Of a stretch of 6,037 nucleotides of DNA, positions 4,121 to 6,037 are shown in pieces. Numbering within the stretch: the first letter of the stretch is position 1; each line of letters begins with the position of its first letter. The translations under genes were made by a program, and so were the position numbers. This stretch comes from Limnohabitans sp. (lineage in GTDB: Bacteria > Pseudomonadota > Gammaproteobacteria > Burkholderiales > Burkholderiaceae_C): positions 1-6,037 of the forward strand of contig JALQUL010000291.1 of NCBI GenBank assembly GCA_023260735.1, read 5' to 3'. Under the pieces are notes generated by a model that searched no databases, was not told the origin of the DNA, and saw only the letters and a program-made list of their open reading frames with translations.

Positions 4121-6037
4121 ATGTTTCAAAAAGTCTTAATTGCCAACCGTGGTGAAATTGCTTGCCGTGTGGCGGCTACTTGCCGTCGTTTAGGGATTCA
4201 AACCGTAGCGGTTTATTCAGATGCAGATGCAAAAGCTAAACATGTGACGGCATGTGACGAGGCTTTTTATATTGGTGGAAATTCGCCTAAAGAAAGTTAT
4301 TTGCGCTGGGAAAAAATCATTGAAGTAGCCAAGCAAACAGGTGCCCAGGCGATTCACCCTGGCTACGGTTTTTTAAGTGAGAACGAAGAGTTTGCCGATT
4401 CATGTGGTAAAGCTGGAATTGTTTTTATTGGCCCTAGCAGTGCTGCTATTCGGGCGATGGGTTTAAAAGCCCAATCCAAGCAGCTCATGGAAAAGGCTAA
4501 TGTGCCGTTGGTGCCTGGTTATCATGGTAATAATCAAGATCCTGAGTTTTTGCATCAACAAGCCGATAGCATTCAATATCCAGTCTTAATTAAGGCCAGT
4601 GCAGGTGGTGGTGGTAAGGGCATGAGAATTGTAGAAGCCTCGGCAGATTTTGCTGCAGCATTGGCAAGTTGCAAGCGCGAAGCCAAATCGAGTTTTGGTG
4701 ATGATTCAGTTTTAATTGAAAAATACGTTCAACGTCCACGTCACATCGAAATTCAAGTTTTTGGTGATAACCATGGTAACCATGTCTATTTATTCGAGCG
4801 TGATTGTTCGGTACAACGCCGTCATCAAAAAGTATTGGAAGAAGCCCCTGCACCAGGACTTAGCCCAAGCATGCGAGAGCAAATGGGTCAAGCTGCTGTA
4901 GCGGCTGCCAAAGCAGTCAATTACCAAGGTGCTGGAACGGTAGAGTTTATTGTTGAGCAACGTGCCGACAATAGTATGAATTTCTTTTTTATGGAAATGA
5001 ATACCCGTTTGCAAGTCGAGCATCCGGTCACAGAAGCTATTACCGGTCTTGATCTGGTCGAATGGCAGTTAAGAGTCGCCAGCAATGAAGTGTTGCCACT
5101 GGCACAAGAACAACTCAAAATGACGGGCCACGCAATAGAAGCCCGTATTTGTGCTGAAAATCCAGATAATCAATTTTTACCAGCGACAGGTCAGCTTAAA
5201 GTTTATCAAAAACCAGCCCATGTCAGCTTTCAAAATGCGAGTGCATCGTTGGTCAGGTTTGATGATGGTGTAGAGCAAGGCGATGCGATTTCCCCTTATT
5301 ATGATTCTATGGTGGCTAAACTCATTGTGCATGGTGCTACCCGTGAAGAAGCCTTGGGTAAATTAGATCAAGCCTTGGCTCAGACGCATATTGTGGGCTT
5401 GGTGAACAATATACAGTTTTTAAGGCAGGTTATTCAAAGTCAATCCTTTAGCCAAGCCCACCTCGATACCGCCTTAATTCAACGTGAGCAGGCCGTTTTA
5501 TTTCATCAAGATAAATTAGGTGCAAAGATCTCGGTGATGGCGGCTATAGGCTATGTATTGGGTCAAGAAAAAGCCCAGCAACAAACCGATCCTTTTAGTC
5601 AAACCGATGGTTGGTTATCGCATGGCAGTTTAAGGCGTCAATTTGATTTTGAATATTTAGGACAGACCATTACGGCTTATTTGTCCTATGGTCATACCGG
5701 TCAATTAAGCATCACCTTCAATCAAGAAACCGAAGTCGTAGCGTTTGAATATGCGGCTCAAAAAATATTGATTACCACTGCCCAGCAACGACTTAGCCTG
5801 CAGGTTTATGCCCAAGCTGATCAGCTTTACTTGTTTAATCAACAAGGTCGAAGCAGTATTATTTTGATCGATAGACTAGCTCATGCAGGTGAGGTGGCAA
5901 GTGAAGGTGGTCGCTTAACAGCGCCAATGCCGGGGAAAGTAGTGTCATTTGCGGTTAAAGCGGGCGATAAAGTCACTAAAGGTCAAGCTTTGGCAGTAAT
6001 GGAGGCTATGAAAATGGAGCATACCATTGCCGCTCCT
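4121..6037 (+). CDS. liuD: 3-methylcrotonyl-CoA carboxylase alpha subunit (biotin-containing), 3' truncated
   Basis: An open frame of 639 codons without a stop, cut by the window's right edge. Members are about 655-680 residues, so only a few dozen at most are missing. The biotin carboxylase domain (about 1-447) uses ATP and bicarbonate to carboxylate biotin. It has MFQKVLIANRGEIACRV at 1-17, the ATP-grasp glycine loop AGGGGKG at 161-167 (Lys166), ERDCSVQRRHQK at 226-237 and the metal/ATP and catalytic segment MEMNTRLQVEHP at 291-302 (Glu292, Asn294, Arg296, Glu300). A poorly conserved middle part (about 450-595) should hold the BT domain that contacts the beta subunit. A biotin carrier domain starts near 599 (LTAPMPGKV), with EAMKM at 628-632 and Lys631 as the biotinylated lysine. 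The beta-subunit gene directly upstream identifies the substrate; alone, propionyl- or geranyl-CoA carboxylase alpha would look similar. The ATG at 4121 gives the standard N-terminus. Also called mccA. Confidence 0.95.
   Translation, partial: MFQKVLIANRGEIACRVAATCRRLGIQTVAVYSDADAKAKHVTACDEAFYIGGNSPKESYLRWEKIIEVAKQTGAQAIHPGYGFLSENEEFADSCGKAGIVFIGPSSAAIRAMGLKAQSKQLMEKANVPLVPGYHGNNQDPEFLHQQADSIQYPVLIKASAGGGGKGMRIVEASADFAAALASCKREAKSSFGDDSVLIEKYVQRPRHIEIQVFGDNHGNHVYLFERDCSVQRRHQKVLEEAPAPGLSPSMREQMGQAAVAAAKAVNYQGAGTVEFIVEQRADNSMNFFFMEMNTRLQVEHPVTEAITGLDLVEWQLRVASNEVLPLAQEQLKMTGHAIEARICAENPDNQFLPATGQLKVYQKPAHVSFQNASASLVRFDDGVEQGDAISPYYDSMVAKLIVHGATREEALGKLDQALAQTHIVGLVNNIQFLRQVIQSQSFSQAHLDTALIQREQAVLFHQDKLGAKISVMAAIGYVLGQEKAQQQTDPFSQTDGWLSHGSLRRQFDFEYLGQTITAYLSYGHTGQLSITFNQETEVVAFEYAAQKILITTAQQRLSLQVYAQADQLYLFNQQGRSSIILIDRLAHAGEVASEGGRLTAPMPGKVVSFAVKAGDKVTKGQALAVMEAMKMEHTIAAP

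Noticed and set aside
4590..5118. Several short frames on both strands within the alpha-subunit gene
   Set aside because: The uninterrupted 639-codon biotin carboxylase frame covers the whole stretch with correctly placed motifs, so these are shadows.
2446..6037. Propionyl-CoA, acetyl-CoA or geranyl-CoA carboxylase instead of methylcrotonyl-CoA carboxylase
   Set aside because: The beta subunit's [20 protein letters not shown] and [18 protein letters not shown] segments are the methylcrotonyl type. The LiuR-like operator agrees. Geranyl-CoA carboxylase is the closest alternative but is usually found with citronellol/geraniol genes, none of which are seen.

Overview
The window is a piece of chromosome from a fairly AT-rich proteobacterium. 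The protein-level look of its methylcrotonyl-CoA carboxylase genes (an MPILET-type N-terminus on the beta subunit, and core motifs as I remember them from Burkholderiales) suggests a low-GC betaproteobacterium. A gammaproteobacterium cannot be excluded from sequence alone. No insertion sequences, integrase, CRISPR array, tRNA or rRNA were seen.

Layout: (1) bases 63-281, minus strand, hold a small unrecognised protein gene with a GTG start. (2) Bases 282-898 are a very AT-rich stretch with no convincing gene. They do contain a cluster of regulatory-looking elements on the plus strand: a 14-bp palindrome, a good sigma-70-like promoter, an inverted repeat at the predicted transcription start, and a Shine-Dalgarno-like sequence followed by a hairpin and a 25-codon ORF. 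(3) Bases 899-2116, minus strand, encode a complete Bcr/CflA-type drug-efflux transporter of the major facilitator superfamily. (4) Bases 2117-2445 are a divergent intergenic region with two dyad-symmetric sites and a perfect 28-bp palindrome placed inside a promoter. That palindrome closely resembles operators of LiuR, the MerR-family regulator of leucine/isovalerate degradation. (5) Bases 2446-4068 and 4121-6037, plus strand, encode the carboxyltransferase (beta) and biotin-carrying (alpha) subunits of 3-methylcrotonyl-CoA carboxylase. The alpha gene runs off the right edge, a short way before its expected stop.

The two carboxylase genes form one transcription unit for leucine catabolism. 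The alpha subunit carboxylates its own biotin using ATP and bicarbonate, and the beta subunit transfers the carboxyl group to 3-methylcrotonyl-CoA to give 3-methylglutaconyl-CoA. The usual neighbours in liu clusters, isovaleryl-CoA dehydrogenase upstream and methylglutaconyl-CoA hydratase between the two subunits, are absent here. The promoter palindrome lies directly ahead of the beta-subunit gene. The efflux gene is divergent and shares the intergenic region, but nothing links it to leucine metabolism beyond position. I see no clearly new biological system. The least explained part is the gene-less regulatory cluster at about 600-863.
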